Assembly (NCBI GenBank): GCA_008330645.1
Contig: VLTN01000096.1
Span: 1-64,000 of the forward strand
Direction of reading: 5' to 3'
DNA: 64,000 bases
Source: Cafeteria roenbergensis
Lineage: Eukaryota; Sar; Bigyra; Bicosoecida; Cafeteriaceae
In this document: positions 11,564 through 21,018 of the stretch, piece after piece
Layout: the number at the start of each line of letters is the position of its first letter
Position numbering within the stretch: position 1 is the stretch's first letter
Notes under the pieces: model-generated
Databases searched by the model: none
What the model was told of the DNA's origin: nothing
What the model saw: only the letters and a program-made list of their open reading frames with translations
Translations under genes and position numbers: made by a program

Positions 11564-12889
11564 CTATTCGGACAACGAAACCGAAGGCCACCGCCGCAGA
11601 GGCGGTGGTGGCGCTGGCCGGCAGCTTGCCAAACCCAAGTTTTGGCCCGCGAGATTCACGTTCTTGCCTGAGAGGAGGAGCCCGGCTTCGATTGATGGCC
11701 CGGCAGTATGCTTTGCGACAACTGCTTGCCCTGAAATCGCCCGAGGCGCGGCTGCAAAGTCGGCATCGGCACTTAGCCGCAGAACACCGGGCGGACGGGC
11801 TTGCCGTCGGAGCGATGGTGCGGCCAGAGGCACGGCCCCCGACGTGGCTTCGCTGAAAGCTTGCCCGGCTTCGTCGAAGCTTGCCCCCCTGCGGTGGCGA
11901 CGGTGCCAGTTGTCCTGAATCCTCCTGGCAACTGCGTCCGCGGCTCGGTGGGCTGCTCGCAATGCGGCGAGCTTCGTGGGCAGGGAAGGACATGCTGGCC
12001 CGTCCTCTGGCAGCTCGCCGGACGCCCAGACTCGGATCACGTCTTCGTTCGTAGGCAGCACCCGGGGTCTCCACTGCGTCGCTTCAGCCACCCGGGGCCG
12101 TTTCTGGGGCCGTGCGCCAGAGTGGCTCGCGCCTGTCGAGCCGGCGTGGGCTGCGCTGTCGCCGGTGTCGTCCTCGGTGCATGGCCCCGCGGGCACCATG
12201 ATCATCCGGGCGGCACCCACGTGCGCCGCCCGCCCCCGAGCCGTGAGTTTGCGACCGCCTGGCAGCGTCCTGCCCGCCGGCTGGCTTCCTTCTCCCATGC
12301 GGCTTCGCGCCCTGCTGGCCTCGTGAGAGGCGTCCCGGGCAGCCGAACGCACGCGAGCCGCAGCAATGGCAGCGTGCTCCCCGCCGGCAGCCTGCCAGGC
12401 GCGCCTCCTGACCGCGGCGCAAAGCGTGATCAGCGCCCACCTGGCCAGGTCTTTGCTCAGAGTCCCCGCCAGCATCTCCCCGCGCAGAGCGCCGGCGACA
12501 GCACGCCCGAACGCAGTGCAGTCGCGAAGTACGTCGTCTGCTTCAGCAGGCACCGGGAGCGCCAGGCCCGGCTGAGGCTCGCTGCCTGCAAGTGGAGGAG
12601 CCCAGTCCGCCGCAGCTGGGCAAGGCGATGCATTGGGGGGACAACCGAGGGCGACGTGCTGAAGGGAGGGAGCCAGCGTGGAACGGCCACGCTCATTGCT
12701 GCTGCTGAGTGTGCTGCCCAAGTCTGGGGGGGACAGGGCGGTGGCAGCGTCGGGCGCGGCAACTGCGACGGCCCCATGATTTGTCTCAAGGAGGCGCCGC
12801 TGATCGGGGCCGTCCATCCCTGCAAGGCCCCAACTCGGACGCTGGGCCTTGCAACCTTGATCCTCGCGCCAGTGCGCCTCCCGTGCCAC
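11564..12889 (-). CDS. Hypothetical host protein (441 aa open frame)
   Basis: An uninterrupted minus-strand frame of 441 codons runs opposite to its left neighbour, with the two 3' ends facing each other about 200 bases apart. I do not recognise a family. The middle is rich in Ala and Arg. The C-terminal third has a helix-like stretch (about residues 290-345) with PTNEDVIRVWASGELPE and KLAALRAAHRAADAVARRI, which looks more like real protein than a shadow frame. In such GC-rich DNA long chance frames are common, so the call is modest. An upstream exon is possible, because coding-like sequence in another frame extends to about 13.06 kb. Confidence 0.4.
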   Translation of the reverse strand: MAREAHWREDQGCKAQRPSWGLAGMDGPDQRRLLETNHGAVAVAAPDAATALSPPDLGSTLSSSNERGRSTLAPSLQHVALGCPPNASPCPAAADWAPPLAGSEPQPGLALPVPAEADDVLRDCTAFGRAVAGALRGEMLAGTLSKDLARWALITLCAAVRRRAWQAAGGEHAAIAAARVRSAARDASHEASRARSRMGEGSQPAGRTLPGGRKLTARGRAAHVGAARMIMVPAGPCTEDDTGDSAAHAGSTGASHSGARPQKRPRVAEATQWRPRVLPTNEDVIRVWASGELPEDGPACPSLPTKLAALRAAHRAADAVARRIQDNWHRRHRRGASFDEAGQAFSEATSGAVPLAAPSLRRQARPPGVLRLSADADFAAAPRAISGQAVVAKHTAGPSIEAGLLLSGKNVNLAGQNLGLASCRPAPPPPLRRWPSVSLSE

Positions 12890-13109
12890 GGCTGAGGCGT
12901 CTTTCGGTGGCTGCGATTCGGAGCAGAGCCTTTGGTGTCGTACTTGCCGTCAATGACCAACGGGCTTTGGCTAGCTTTGTGCATCCTTTCCAGGGCCACC
13001 CTGGTGAGTCGCCACAAACAGGCGGGCGGCATGGACTCACCTGCCCGGCGGCTTGCGTCTTTTAGGCGCAAACGCGACAGCCAGGCCGCGCGAGGGCGGG
13101 CTGCAGGTG

Positions 13110-14167
13110 AGCATGCCGCCAGCGCGCAAGAGCTGCCGTTACGGGGACTGGCCCGGCCCGCGCGGCAGCCTCAACGCTTCTCTGGCCCATTGGCCGACTG
13201 GAGCTTTCAGAAGGGCATACTTGATCGAACCCTATGCGGCACAACTCCTGTTTTGCGACAACTGGGCCCTTTCGGACTTGTACGAAATTCGAGTGTGCCC
13301 CGCTCCTGGCCGCGCCGATTTTCTGTCCAACCCACCGAATGCCACGCACCACCGCAGGGCCCGCTGATGAGGGCATGCACTCGGTCCGCTCCAAAGCCCG
13401 GGTGGACCCAGGGCGGGGCGTGGGACCACCGGCCTTGCCTGGCGCCGCAACGGGCGCGACTCCGGCACAGGAACGACCGCAAGCGCGGGCGCCTCGTGCT
13501 GCTAGCACAGCCTCGCCTCCACCTTCTCCCCTCTCCCTCGCTGCTCAGGCAGCCTTGCTGCGACGCGTCAAGGAGCTGGTTCGCAGGTTCAACGCCCGCC
13601 AGCGCATCGCTTCTGACCGAAAGCCGATCCCCACGTCACTGGCCGAGGCCGAGGCCGACAGCCAGTTCTTCCGCCGCCTGGCAATCGCGCTCCTCACCGA
13701 CGTGGGCGCGGACAGAGCCTTGCTGGCCCAGGCAGCCAGTGCAAACAGAAGGGATCTGCGGGCGCTGCTGGCACGATCGGTGACGACGCAGGGTCAACTC
13801 CAGAGCGGGCAGCATCACGCTCATCGTCCGGCGGGAGCAGAGGCGAGGAGCGGCGGCGGCGGCGGCGGCGGTGGTGGTGGCGGTGGCGGTGGCGGTGGTG
13901 GCAGTCACCTGCAGCTGCGCCACCGTGATTTGCAAGGTTCGGGTGGTCGGCACCAGCGGCAGTTGTCCGGCCGTGCTGACAGGGCGATGCGGCGTGATGA
14001 CTCGCACACCCCCGATGACCCACACGTCGGGAAACCAGTACTTTGTGGGAGTGGACCCAGACAAGGCTCAGGTCTGCTGTGGCAGGTGCAACGCGCAAGG
14101 CACCGACCACTGGTCGTTTAGCCAGTATCAGAACGCCACCGGTCGCGGTGCGGGTTCGTCTCTGTCG
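13110..14167 (+). CDS. Hypothetical host gene cut near its 3' end by EMALE-1 (tentative exon model)
   Basis: Three coding-like blocks lie on the plus strand. 13110-13292 starts MPPARKSCRYGDWPG. From 13549, after a strong polypyrimidine-AG acceptor, there is a helical block (ALLRRVKELVRRFNARQR). A Cys-containing block (VCCGRCNAQGTDHWSF) runs up to the virophage at 14168. Joining 13292 to 13549 keeps the frame, but the GTGTGC donor is weak. A second splice or frame change near the GGC/GGT microsatellite at 13850-13902 is needed and was not resolved. Across the virophage the last block would continue in frame for about 22 codons to a stop at 40570-40572. Function is unknown. A minus-strand frame at 40415-40750 competes with this reading of the right flank. 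Confidence 0.33.
13850..13902 (+). repeat. GGC/GGT trinucleotide microsatellite
   Basis: About 17 tandem GGC/GGT triplets lie inside a tentative host gene. Depending on frame they would encode poly-Gly or poly-Val/Ala, and the coding-like frame appears to change across them. The tract may be intronic or length-variable. Confidence 0.85.
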
Positions 14168-14172
14168 GGTGC
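14168..14172. repeat. Target-site duplication GGTGC, left copy (EMALE-1)
   Basis: GGTGC immediately precedes the C7 terminus of EMALE-1 and is repeated directly after its G7 terminus at 40501-40505. Both flanks are GC-rich host sequence. Confidence 0.85.
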
Positions 14173-14785
14173 CCCCCCCGAAGAATGAAAATTCCAAAAT
14201 TTTCACTTCTTCTATAACCGCCAGCGGCGGTTATATCCACCCTACGGGACACACCTAGGGGTTTTATCTTACGGGTTATCTTATAGTTCCATCTTAATAT
14301 ATGCCATGTCACTGCCCTAGGTATAATCTTATATATTTCCATCTTTTGGCAGCTAAAAATGAAAGAGTATAATAAAATACCCTAGTGCCCTAGGATACCC
14401 CCCTTTTTTCAAGAAAAATAATAGATATATTTATAGAGTAATATCAGCGGTTTTATCGGGCCATACTAGGGCAGCCCATATTTTAAAAGGAAATCATTCG
14501 GGGGAAAATTTAATTTTCCATTTTTGAGAAGGAAAACAAAAGGAAACCGCCTGCCCCGGTGTGCCACCTTAATTTTAATCTTCTGTTTGGTCCCCATTAA
14601 TGGGTATATTCAACGGGCCCATCACGTAGTGGATAATAATAAAATTTCAATTTATTGAAATTTATCCTTTTCAACACTGTACGGTTCTTAAAGTTATGGC
14701 TCCACAAATCTTACCACAATAATTACAAATTTTAATTAAATCTCTAGGACAAAATTAAAAAATGGGTTAAAGAAAAAAAAAAATA
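14173..14785 (+). repeat. EMALE-1 left terminal inverted repeat
   Basis: The stretch is the inverse of 39886-40500 with only a few differences. It starts C7GAAG and then carries a perfect 10-bp-arm palindrome at 14213-14235. Its inner ~120 bp (14660-14780) is shared almost identically with the terminal repeats of EMALE-2. The Ngaro element begins at its inner edge. No gene is visible in it. Confidence 0.95.
14213..14235. repeat. Terminal palindrome TATAACCGCC-AGC-GGCGGTTATA
   Basis: Two perfect 10-nt arms flank a 3-nt centre, about 40 nt from the left tip of EMALE-1. The mirror copy is at 40438-40460, and the other virophage has an equivalent (ATAACCGCC-GAC-GGCGGTTAT) at 62857-62877. Retention in both types, although the surrounding outer sequence differs, hints at a function in replication or integrase recognition. 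Confidence 0.85.
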
Positions 14786-15096
14786 GACAACAAGCCTGAA
14801 GAGGCTGAACACTGAGCTGAACGAATGACAACACATCCAGTCAAAGGGATTCCATATCCCGCGACAAGACCAGGCGGCGAAGAGGCGAACCGGAGGAGGG
14901 TGTCCTTCTCGCTGCAGAGCGGGGGAAAGCTCTGCCCAACGGGCGCGCGCGCAATCAGCACACCGGACGCAGGAACTCTCCCGTCCGTAACGGGAAACTC
15001 AGCGGCACGGCACTCGCCTGCCCTGATCAGTTATCCCACAGGGAATCAGCGACTCCGCATTCCCGCCGCGTTTGTGTGACGCGCGCTTAAGCTTTT
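14786..15096 (+). repeat. Ngaro split direct repeat A1
   Basis: The sequence from GACAACAAGCCTGAAGAGG to the CTTAAGCTTTT end recurs as A2 at 20688-20999 with a one-base length difference. It forms the left end of the element and probably holds its promoter. Confidence 0.93.
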
Positions 15097-15158
15097 AGGC
15101 GCATGGCAGCGGCAGCCCGAGTGGGTGCTGCGGCGGGTCCCGACGTGGACTCGGACAC

Positions 15159-16742
15159 ATGGACGGCGTTCCGAAGCGCGGTCCCGGGCCTCCCGGCCTC
15201 TTGGGGGGCGCGTTTGCGGCGCAGGAAGAGGTGCGGGAAGGACCCACTGCGGCCGAAAAGCAGTTCGGACTGGGGGCGTGGTTGGTCTGGCTTCGGCGGG
15301 CGCCGGGGCTGACCACGATCGCGCGGTCGGCGACCAACCGGAGCGTCCGCTCCTGGCTGTCGAACTGGGCGGCGGCCCTGGACTCCGCGGCCGACGCGGA
15401 CGCGCGCAGCCTGCTTATCGCCGGTTGGCTCTTAGCGCGCCAAATTGGCAGAGCCGAGGTCGACCAGTCGCTGCAGAGTTTGGCGGCGGCAATTCGGACG
15501 GACGAGGACTTCCTGGCGGCGCTCGCTTCCGGCGGCGGCCAGACGGCCGGGCTATCCGCGGAGCGGGCTCGGATCAAGCTCTTCTTAACGGTGCTGGGGG
15601 CAGTGGACGCTCGGACGGTTGACGCGCATCGGGCGGGGGCGGACGCGATGGCGCCGTCGACCGGCCCGGGTGCGCGTCCGAGTTCCCGGGGGTCAGAAGC
15701 CTCGGTGGGTGCTGGCATGAGCGCCGGCACGGAGGACACGGACAGCGTCCGAGGGGTGCTGGCACTGGACGGGGGCCCTCGCCACGCGGGGCGCCCCCCC
15801 TCGCCAGACAAGGCCGGCAGCGGGGGGTCTCGGGTGGAGCCGTCCGCGCGGCCCCGGGACCGCATGGCCTTGGTGGGAGCGGCGGTGGATATGTCGTTCC
15901 GTGCGCAGTCGTCTCGCGTAGCGGCGTGGGGGGCGGCCGGCGTGCACCCGGACACGCTGCTGGTCGCCACGATGGTCCCGTTCGTCCCGGAAGGGGCCGC
16001 AACGGCGCGGGTGCCGGGAGCAGCCGCGGCGGCGGCGGTGATACGGGCCTCGGTGGCTTCAACTCGGGCTCCCCCCTGCGACATGTCGGTGCTCCTGCGG
16101 GCGGCAGCGGCGTCCATCCGACGGCTGGTGGTCGCGGATGGGAGGCGCGCGCCGGGACATGTGCTCGCGATGGCGTCCAGCGTGGCAGAGGCGGTCGCGG
16201 CGCGGGCAGAGCGGTGCGCAGACGAGCGCATGCGTTGGGAGTTGCACCTCGGAGAGGAGGCCGACTCCCAGGCGGTGATGAATCTGCACGACGCTATGGT
16301 CCTCCAGGAGTCACTGCCGGGCATGCGCGCTGTGGCAGCGGCGTTCTTCCACGAGGGGGACGCGCTGGGCTACATGGCGCTGATGTGCGCGATTCTCGTG
16401 TGGGGCGGGGCCGTCGAGTGTCGGGACCCGGCAGTGCGGGGGGCCCTCGAGGGGCTCGGCCTCTCCGTGTCGCTATCCCTTCCCTGGGGACCGCTTGGCT
16501 CTTATTCGAGGGAGGGGATCAGCCTGGCAAGGTCTGCGCGGCTAGAGGCGCTCCTGGCGAGGATGCCGTCGAGGCTGGCCGGCGCGGCCCGCCCGGCGGG
16601 CGTTAGCCGCGGGCCGGGGCGGGCGCCCCCCGCACACCCCTCGCAGCACGGATGGACGGGCGAGGCGGAGACGAGGCCCCGGGAAAGAAGGGCGCGGTCC
16701 CCGGGGACGGGACCCGGGGCCCCAACATCACGGCTGCCATGA
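15159..16742 (+). CDS. Ngaro ORF1, Gag-like protein (527 aa)
   Basis: This is the first long frame after repeat A1, in the position of the Gag-like gene of Ngaro/DIRS elements. The N-terminal third has helical segments (WLVWLRRAPGLTTIARS, then an Ala/Leu/Asp-rich helix). The middle is low-complexity Gly/Pro/Arg, and a second helical block lies at about residues 300-430. I see no CCHC zinc knuckle. The role as RNA-binding or particle-forming protein is inferred from position. A second frame (16652-17011) overlaps its end. Confidence 0.7.
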   Translation: MDGVPKRGPGPPGLLGGAFAAQEEVREGPTAAEKQFGLGAWLVWLRRAPGLTTIARSATNRSVRSWLSNWAAALDSAADADARSLLIAGWLLARQIGRAEVDQSLQSLAAAIRTDEDFLAALASGGGQTAGLSAERARIKLFLTVLGAVDARTVDAHRAGADAMAPSTGPGARPSSRGSEASVGAGMSAGTEDTDSVRGVLALDGGPRHAGRPPSPDKAGSGGSRVEPSARPRDRMALVGAAVDMSFRAQSSRVAAWGAAGVHPDTLLVATMVPFVPEGAATARVPGAAAAAAVIRASVASTRAPPCDMSVLLRAAAASIRRLVVADGRRAPGHVLAMASSVAEAVAARAERCADERMRWELHLGEEADSQAVMNLHDAMVLQESLPGMRAVAAAFFHEGDALGYMALMCAILVWGGAVECRDPAVRGALEGLGLSVSLSLPWGPLGSYSREGISLARSARLEALLARMPSRLAGAARPAGVSRGPGRAPPAHPSQHGWTGEAETRPRERRARSPGTGPGAPTSRLP

Positions 16743-17011
16743 AGCGGAGTGTCGGTCTGAGCCCGATGGAGGCGTCGGCAGCGCTTACCGGCGATCCAGA
16801 AGCGGTGTTCTGGATGGTGGTGGCCAAGGCAGCTCCTAAGCGGCGCCTGGGTGTGTTGCAGCGCTGTGTCCGGGACGCTGGCGGGGACTCGCGTCCCGCC
16901 GCGATGTGGGCTCGCCTTCGGGACGAAGGGGCCTGTACCGCATCCTCGTTGGACGAGGTTCTGAACGGGCTGCCGAAGCAGCGGAGGCAGAGTTTTGGAG
17001 GGCCTTTGTGA
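16652..17011 (+). CDS. Ngaro small overlapping frame (119 aa)
   Basis: This short frame bridges the end of ORF1 and the start of the reverse-transcriptase frame, overlapping both. Its composition (VFWMVVAKAAPKRRLGVLQRC, then RLRDEGACTASSLDEVLNG) looks coding. It may be a separate small protein or a part of the polyprotein expressed by recoding or splicing. No family is recognised. Confidence 0.4.
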   Translation: MDGRGGDEAPGKKGAVPGDGTRGPNITAAMKRSVGLSPMEASAALTGDPEAVFWMVVAKAAPKRRLGVLQRCVRDAGGDSRPAAMWARLRDEGACTASSLDEVLNGLPKQRRQSFGGPL

Positions 17012-19359
17012 GTGGGCAACGCGCGCACAAAGGCGATCAGCGGCGGAAGGCACCCCCGGAGGAGGGGGATCTTCCCGTGTCGTTGCCTCCAACCTCACGC
17101 GACCGGGCACACGCCTCACAGCGTCCGGGTCAGTCGGGAAGGCGGAAGCGGCCGGATGAGGATGCGGCCGTGGCGGCCCGATACCAGGCGGCGCTTCGAA
17201 GGCCAGCCCCTGGCCCGGACTCCCTCGCCCAGCGAGTGTCGCGAAGTGGAACGAGCTGGGCGAAAGTCACCGAGCCGTCTCTTCTGTACGCCCGGGCGCA
17301 GGCCCTGCTCGCGGCGTGCGGGATGGACGCGGAAGTGGTGGACCCGGATGTGTTGGAAAAGTGGCTGGGCACTCTAGCTGCCCAGGGCGCACTGAAGGGT
17401 CCGGTGGAGCAGGCAATGGCGCAGGCGAACTGTCCTGCGGCGTTCGCGGAAGGCGGATTTATGCATACACTCGGGGCTTTTCCCGTTGTGGCGGGCATGG
17501 AGCCGGCAGGCGGCCCGTGCATAAATCCCGTGGAGGTTCTTCGCAGGTTGCGGGGCACTTCTTCGGTGGGATGGCGGCACGCGTTTGCAGTGGGTTTACT
17601 AGGAGTTAGTGCGGAACTCTCCGCTCCGGTAACGTCCTTCGAAGCGCGGCCGAACAAGGCGCCGGATGTAGAAGGCGCGGCGGAGGCCATGGAGGCCCTC
17701 GTGCGCCGGGACATAGAACGGGGGTGGCTCTCCCCCTGGCCGAAGGGGGTGGCGCCGCCCCCACACAGCCCCCTATCATGCGTCCCCAAGTCGAATGGGC
17801 GGTTTCGCCTGATCTGTGACGACAGTTCTAGAGACAAGGGCGGTCGTCTCCGGGGCCCGAACGGGCTGGCCCGGACACAGGTGATGCCGTTTCCAGTCAC
17901 TACGGATGCGTTGCGAGTGGCGGCATGGCTGCGTCGTGTGTCGGCGGGTCAGGAGGGCCGGCCGGTCTTCCTGTGGGCTCTTGACGCAGAAACGGCCTAC
18001 AGGAGAATGGCGCTGGGAGGAGCGGCGCGGGGAGCCACGTGCGTGGTGTGGAAAGGCACGCGCTACGCGGTGACCAGAGCGAGCATGGGAAGCGTTTGGT
18101 CGGCAAGCGCCTTGAATCTCATCATGGTGGCGGTGGTAACGTCACTGCGCAGTGAGCGAGGCAGTGGTCTGGCGTACTGTGACGACTCCATCTGGGCGCT
18201 GCGAGGGACTCGGCAGCAAGCCGAGGCCTTTCGCGAGAGAGCGATCGCTACTCTGCAAGCGATCGGGCTTCCGGTAGCGCGAGAGAAGCTGCTCCCGTGC
18301 GCACACTTTGTGGACTGGATCGGGCTGCGGGTGAGCGCGGTGGCACACCCACCCACCGTCGCGTTCACTCCGAGCATGGCAGATGCGCTGGAGACAGACC
18401 TTGCCAAGATCCGGGAGGGCGCTTCTATGGCGGTGGACAAACTGCGCTCCGTGCTGGGTCGGCTGGCATGGCTGGCGGCGGTTATGAGCCCCGCGCGCCT
18501 GTGGCTTAGGCGGCTGTGGCAGGTGGCGCGGGAGAGCTCGGCGGGTTCCGCGCGGTTCTCGGCGGCGCACGAGCGGGCGGCTGGGGCCTTGCGGAAGTGG
18601 TTTGTGCGCCCCGTGTGGCGGGTGGATGACATCGGGCGCCGGCAGAGCCTGGACGATCACCCGCGGTTCGTGGTGGTCTCGGACGCCTCCGGGCGACAGG
18701 GAGGCGCAGTGATTCTCGATCTCGCTACGACGGTGAACGGGCGGCTAGCGGACGGGCGCGTGGGCAGAGGGGTGCGAGCCACGGCGTTGCGCGTCAGGTA
18801 TTCGGCGCCGATCCCGCAGTCGGCCAGGTCGGAGCTGGTGACCGCGGTGTCTGTGGTGCAGTGGGTCGCGTCTGCGGCGTGTAACGAGACGGTGCTGTTC
18901 CTCAGCGATTCGACAGCGGCAGGCGCGGCGCTGCGAGGCAGGGCCGCGGCGAAGGCGAGGCACGCCGACCAGGCAGGCGAGGCCTTGGCGGAGGTACTGT
19001 TGCGCAAACGCATTTTTGTGCACAGCAGGTTCATCCCGGGGGCGGACAACAAGGCCGCGGACTGGCTTTCGAGAGAAGCGCTGGCCAAGCAACGGGCCGC
19101 GTGGCAGAGCTCTGCCGAGTGGGCGGCAGGCTTGCAGCACATCTGGCGGCTTGCGGGGCCGCTAAGGCGCGGGCCGGCGGAGGGCATCCTCCTCGAACCA
19201 GTTTGGCGAACGGTGGACGCAGATGCGCAGTGGTTCGGCACGGAAACCGGAGGCGGGGACGCGGACCGGGCGTGCGGGGAGCAGCGCACGTGCGGGTCGC
19301 GCGAGCCGGCCGGCCGCGGCGGCAGCCGCGGCTCCGGACGAACCAACCAACCTCTTTGA
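16906..19359 (+). CDS. Ngaro reverse transcriptase-RNase H (817 aa)
   Basis: This is the polymerase gene that copies the element's RNA into DNA. The reverse transcriptase core lies at about residues 290-510: LSCVPKSNGRFRLICDDSS, catalytic Asp in WALDAETAYRRM, and the YCDDS active-site box. The RNase H domain follows at about residues 580-730, with SDASGRQGG, an acidic residue in SARSELV, FLSDST and the C-terminal ADNKAADWLSR. Gypsy-like RT joined to RNase H without an upstream protease or DDE integrase fits the DIRS/Ngaro order. The recombinase frame follows. Confidence 0.9.
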   Translation: MGSPSGRRGLYRILVGRGSERAAEAAEAEFWRAFVSGQRAHKGDQRRKAPPEEGDLPVSLPPTSRDRAHASQRPGQSGRRKRPDEDAAVAARYQAALRRPAPGPDSLAQRVSRSGTSWAKVTEPSLLYARAQALLAACGMDAEVVDPDVLEKWLGTLAAQGALKGPVEQAMAQANCPAAFAEGGFMHTLGAFPVVAGMEPAGGPCINPVEVLRRLRGTSSVGWRHAFAVGLLGVSAELSAPVTSFEARPNKAPDVEGAAEAMEALVRRDIERGWLSPWPKGVAPPPHSPLSCVPKSNGRFRLICDDSSRDKGGRLRGPNGLARTQVMPFPVTTDALRVAAWLRRVSAGQEGRPVFLWALDAETAYRRMALGGAARGATCVVWKGTRYAVTRASMGSVWSASALNLIMVAVVTSLRSERGSGLAYCDDSIWALRGTRQQAEAFRERAIATLQAIGLPVAREKLLPCAHFVDWIGLRVSAVAHPPTVAFTPSMADALETDLAKIREGASMAVDKLRSVLGRLAWLAAVMSPARLWLRRLWQVARESSAGSARFSAAHERAAGALRKWFVRPVWRVDDIGRRQSLDDHPRFVVVSDASGRQGGAVILDLATTVNGRLADGRVGRGVRATALRVRYSAPIPQSARSELVTAVSVVQWVASAACNETVLFLSDSTAAGAALRGRAAAKARHADQAGEALAEVLLRKRIFVHSRFIPGADNKAADWLSREALAKQRAAWQSSAEWAAGLQHIWRLAGPLRRGPAEGILLEPVWRTVDADAQWFGTETGGGDADRACGEQRTCGSREPAGRGGSRGSGRTNQPL

Positions 19360-19544
19360 CGTGGTTGGGGCGGACCGGACTTGGGCCGGGCTAGAGGCGT
19401 TTTGCGACGCCCTAGCCTGGGCGATGGCGTACCACCTGGGGGTCGGCAAGAGCGTCCCGCCCCGGCTTTGGCGCGAGCTCCCCGAGACGCACGGGGCAGC
19501 TTGGGGGCGGGCCCCTCGCGCTGGCCAACCCCTCGACGAAGCGC

Positions 19545-20429
19545 GTGGGCGCGTTGTCGGCGGTGCGATGGTATTGCCGTGTTTCACGGGCGGGGAGACG
19601 GGCGTTCCCCCCTCGGCACGGGATGGCGGATGACTGTGCGGGCCTTATCGCCGGCATGGCTTGCCGAGGGGTGTGCGAGCTGGCGCCCAGCACCAGGGCG
19701 ACCTACATTGCGTCGGTGCGGGCGGTGGCAGTGCGGTGTCTGGGCGAGGTGGAGGATCGCGCTACGAGGTGCTGGCCCCTCCTCAGTGCCAGGGCCATGG
19801 CGTGGGCGGCCCCGCGGGTGGACACGCGGCCAGCAGTGGCAGCCGAGGCGTTTGAGGCAGCGGTGCGGGACAGGACCGCACCAAGGGCGGTGCGGATGGC
19901 GCTGGGGTTCGCGTGGGACACGGTGTCCCGGTGCTCCGATATCGTGGACGAGGCCCGGGGTCATGGGACGTCAGCCCGGGGACCGGTGCTGCTGAGGCAG
20001 ATGCAGGTCCGGCCGGACCCCGGAGGCGGCTTCGCCGTGGAGCTGGTCACGAGGACCAAGACGTCCAGAGGCCGGGCGGTGCGGATTGTGGCGCACACGA
20101 GGCGCGGATCCCCGGCGACGCACCCGAGGAGGATGGGGTCGGCCCGGGTGTTGGCGAAGTGGCTGGGCGATCGCCGGGCGGCGGGGGCGGACGAGGAGGA
20201 GCCACTGTGGCGCAAGTCGAGCGGGGAGGCGGTTGTGGCGGAGGATATCGTGGCCCTGCTGCAACGGCACACGCACGAACGAGTGTCGAGGCATTCCATC
20301 CGGATCGGGTCAGCATCGGCAGCGGTGGCGGCAGGGCTGTCGGTGGCCGCGCTGGCCACCTTGGGCGGTTGGCAGAGCCAGGAGGTGTGCAGGCAGTACG
20401 TGCGGCAGGCGCTGGGGGGGCACGTGTGA
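19545..20429 (+). CDS. Ngaro tyrosine recombinase (294 aa)
   Basis: This enzyme replaces the DDE integrase of LTR elements and inserts a circular DNA intermediate by site-specific-type recombination. An N-terminal helical core-binding region (STRATYIASVRAVAVRC) is followed by the catalytic domain. There, an Arg in DTVSRCSD, the HSIRIG box (H-x-x-R), the Trp in TLGGWQS and the terminal Tyr in VCRQYVRQAL match the R-H-R-H/W-Y set. The ~300 bases before this frame also look coding in an overlapping frame, so the true N terminus may lie further upstream. Confidence 0.88.
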   Translation: MGALSAVRWYCRVSRAGRRAFPPRHGMADDCAGLIAGMACRGVCELAPSTRATYIASVRAVAVRCLGEVEDRATRCWPLLSARAMAWAAPRVDTRPAVAAEAFEAAVRDRTAPRAVRMALGFAWDTVSRCSDIVDEARGHGTSARGPVLLRQMQVRPDPGGGFAVELVTRTKTSRGRAVRIVAHTRRGSPATHPRRMGSARVLAKWLGDRRAAGADEEEPLWRKSSGEAVVAEDIVALLQRHTHERVSRHSIRIGSASAAVAAGLSVAALATLGGWQSQEVCRQYVRQALGGHV

Positions 20430-20531
20430 GCCCCGCGGGCGGCCTGCGCGCGCGGCGAAAGGGGATGAGGAGAGCAACAGGCAGCTCTGCTGCGCCCCGG
20501 TTGGTATCGTATGGCGAATGGGACAGGCGGA

Positions 20532-20687
20532 GGGCAGACGCGGCTCTGCCCGCCGGGTGGAGGGCTCTACCAAGCAGAGCCCACTTGCCATACTCGGGGA
20601 CCTACCCCCAGTCACGATCCCGGGTGAGAGGGGGCGACGACGAGCTCGGACACTCGCACACCCGCAATAGAAAACGATACGAGCTCA
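20532..20687 (+). repeat. Ngaro split direct repeat B1
   Basis: 156 bp starting GGGCAGACGCGG and ending ATACGAGCTCA, repeated as B2 at 21019-21174. It abuts A2 directly. Confidence 0.93.
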
Positions 20688-20999
20688 GACAACAAGCCTG
20701 AAGAGGCTGAACACTGAGCTGAACGAATGACAACACATCCAGTCAAAGGGATTTCCATATCCCGCGACAAGACCAGGCGGCGAAGAGGCGAACCGGAGGA
20801 GGGTGTCCTTCTCGCTGCAGAGCGGGGGAAAGCTCTGCCCAACGGGCGCGCGCGCAATCAGCACACCGGACGCAGGAACTCTCCCGTCCGTAACGGGAAA
20901 CTCAGCGGCACGGCACTCGCCTGCCCTGATCAGTTATCCCACAGGGAATCAGCGACTCCGCATTCCCGCCGCGTTTGTGTGACGCGCGCTTAAGCTTTT
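20688..20999 (+). repeat. Ngaro split direct repeat A2
   Basis: 312 bp, the second copy of A1, lying between B1 and B2. A 19-nt linker (21000-21018) separates it from B2. Confidence 0.93.
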
Positions 21000-21018
21000 C
21001 CCAGCCCACCCGCCCCGC

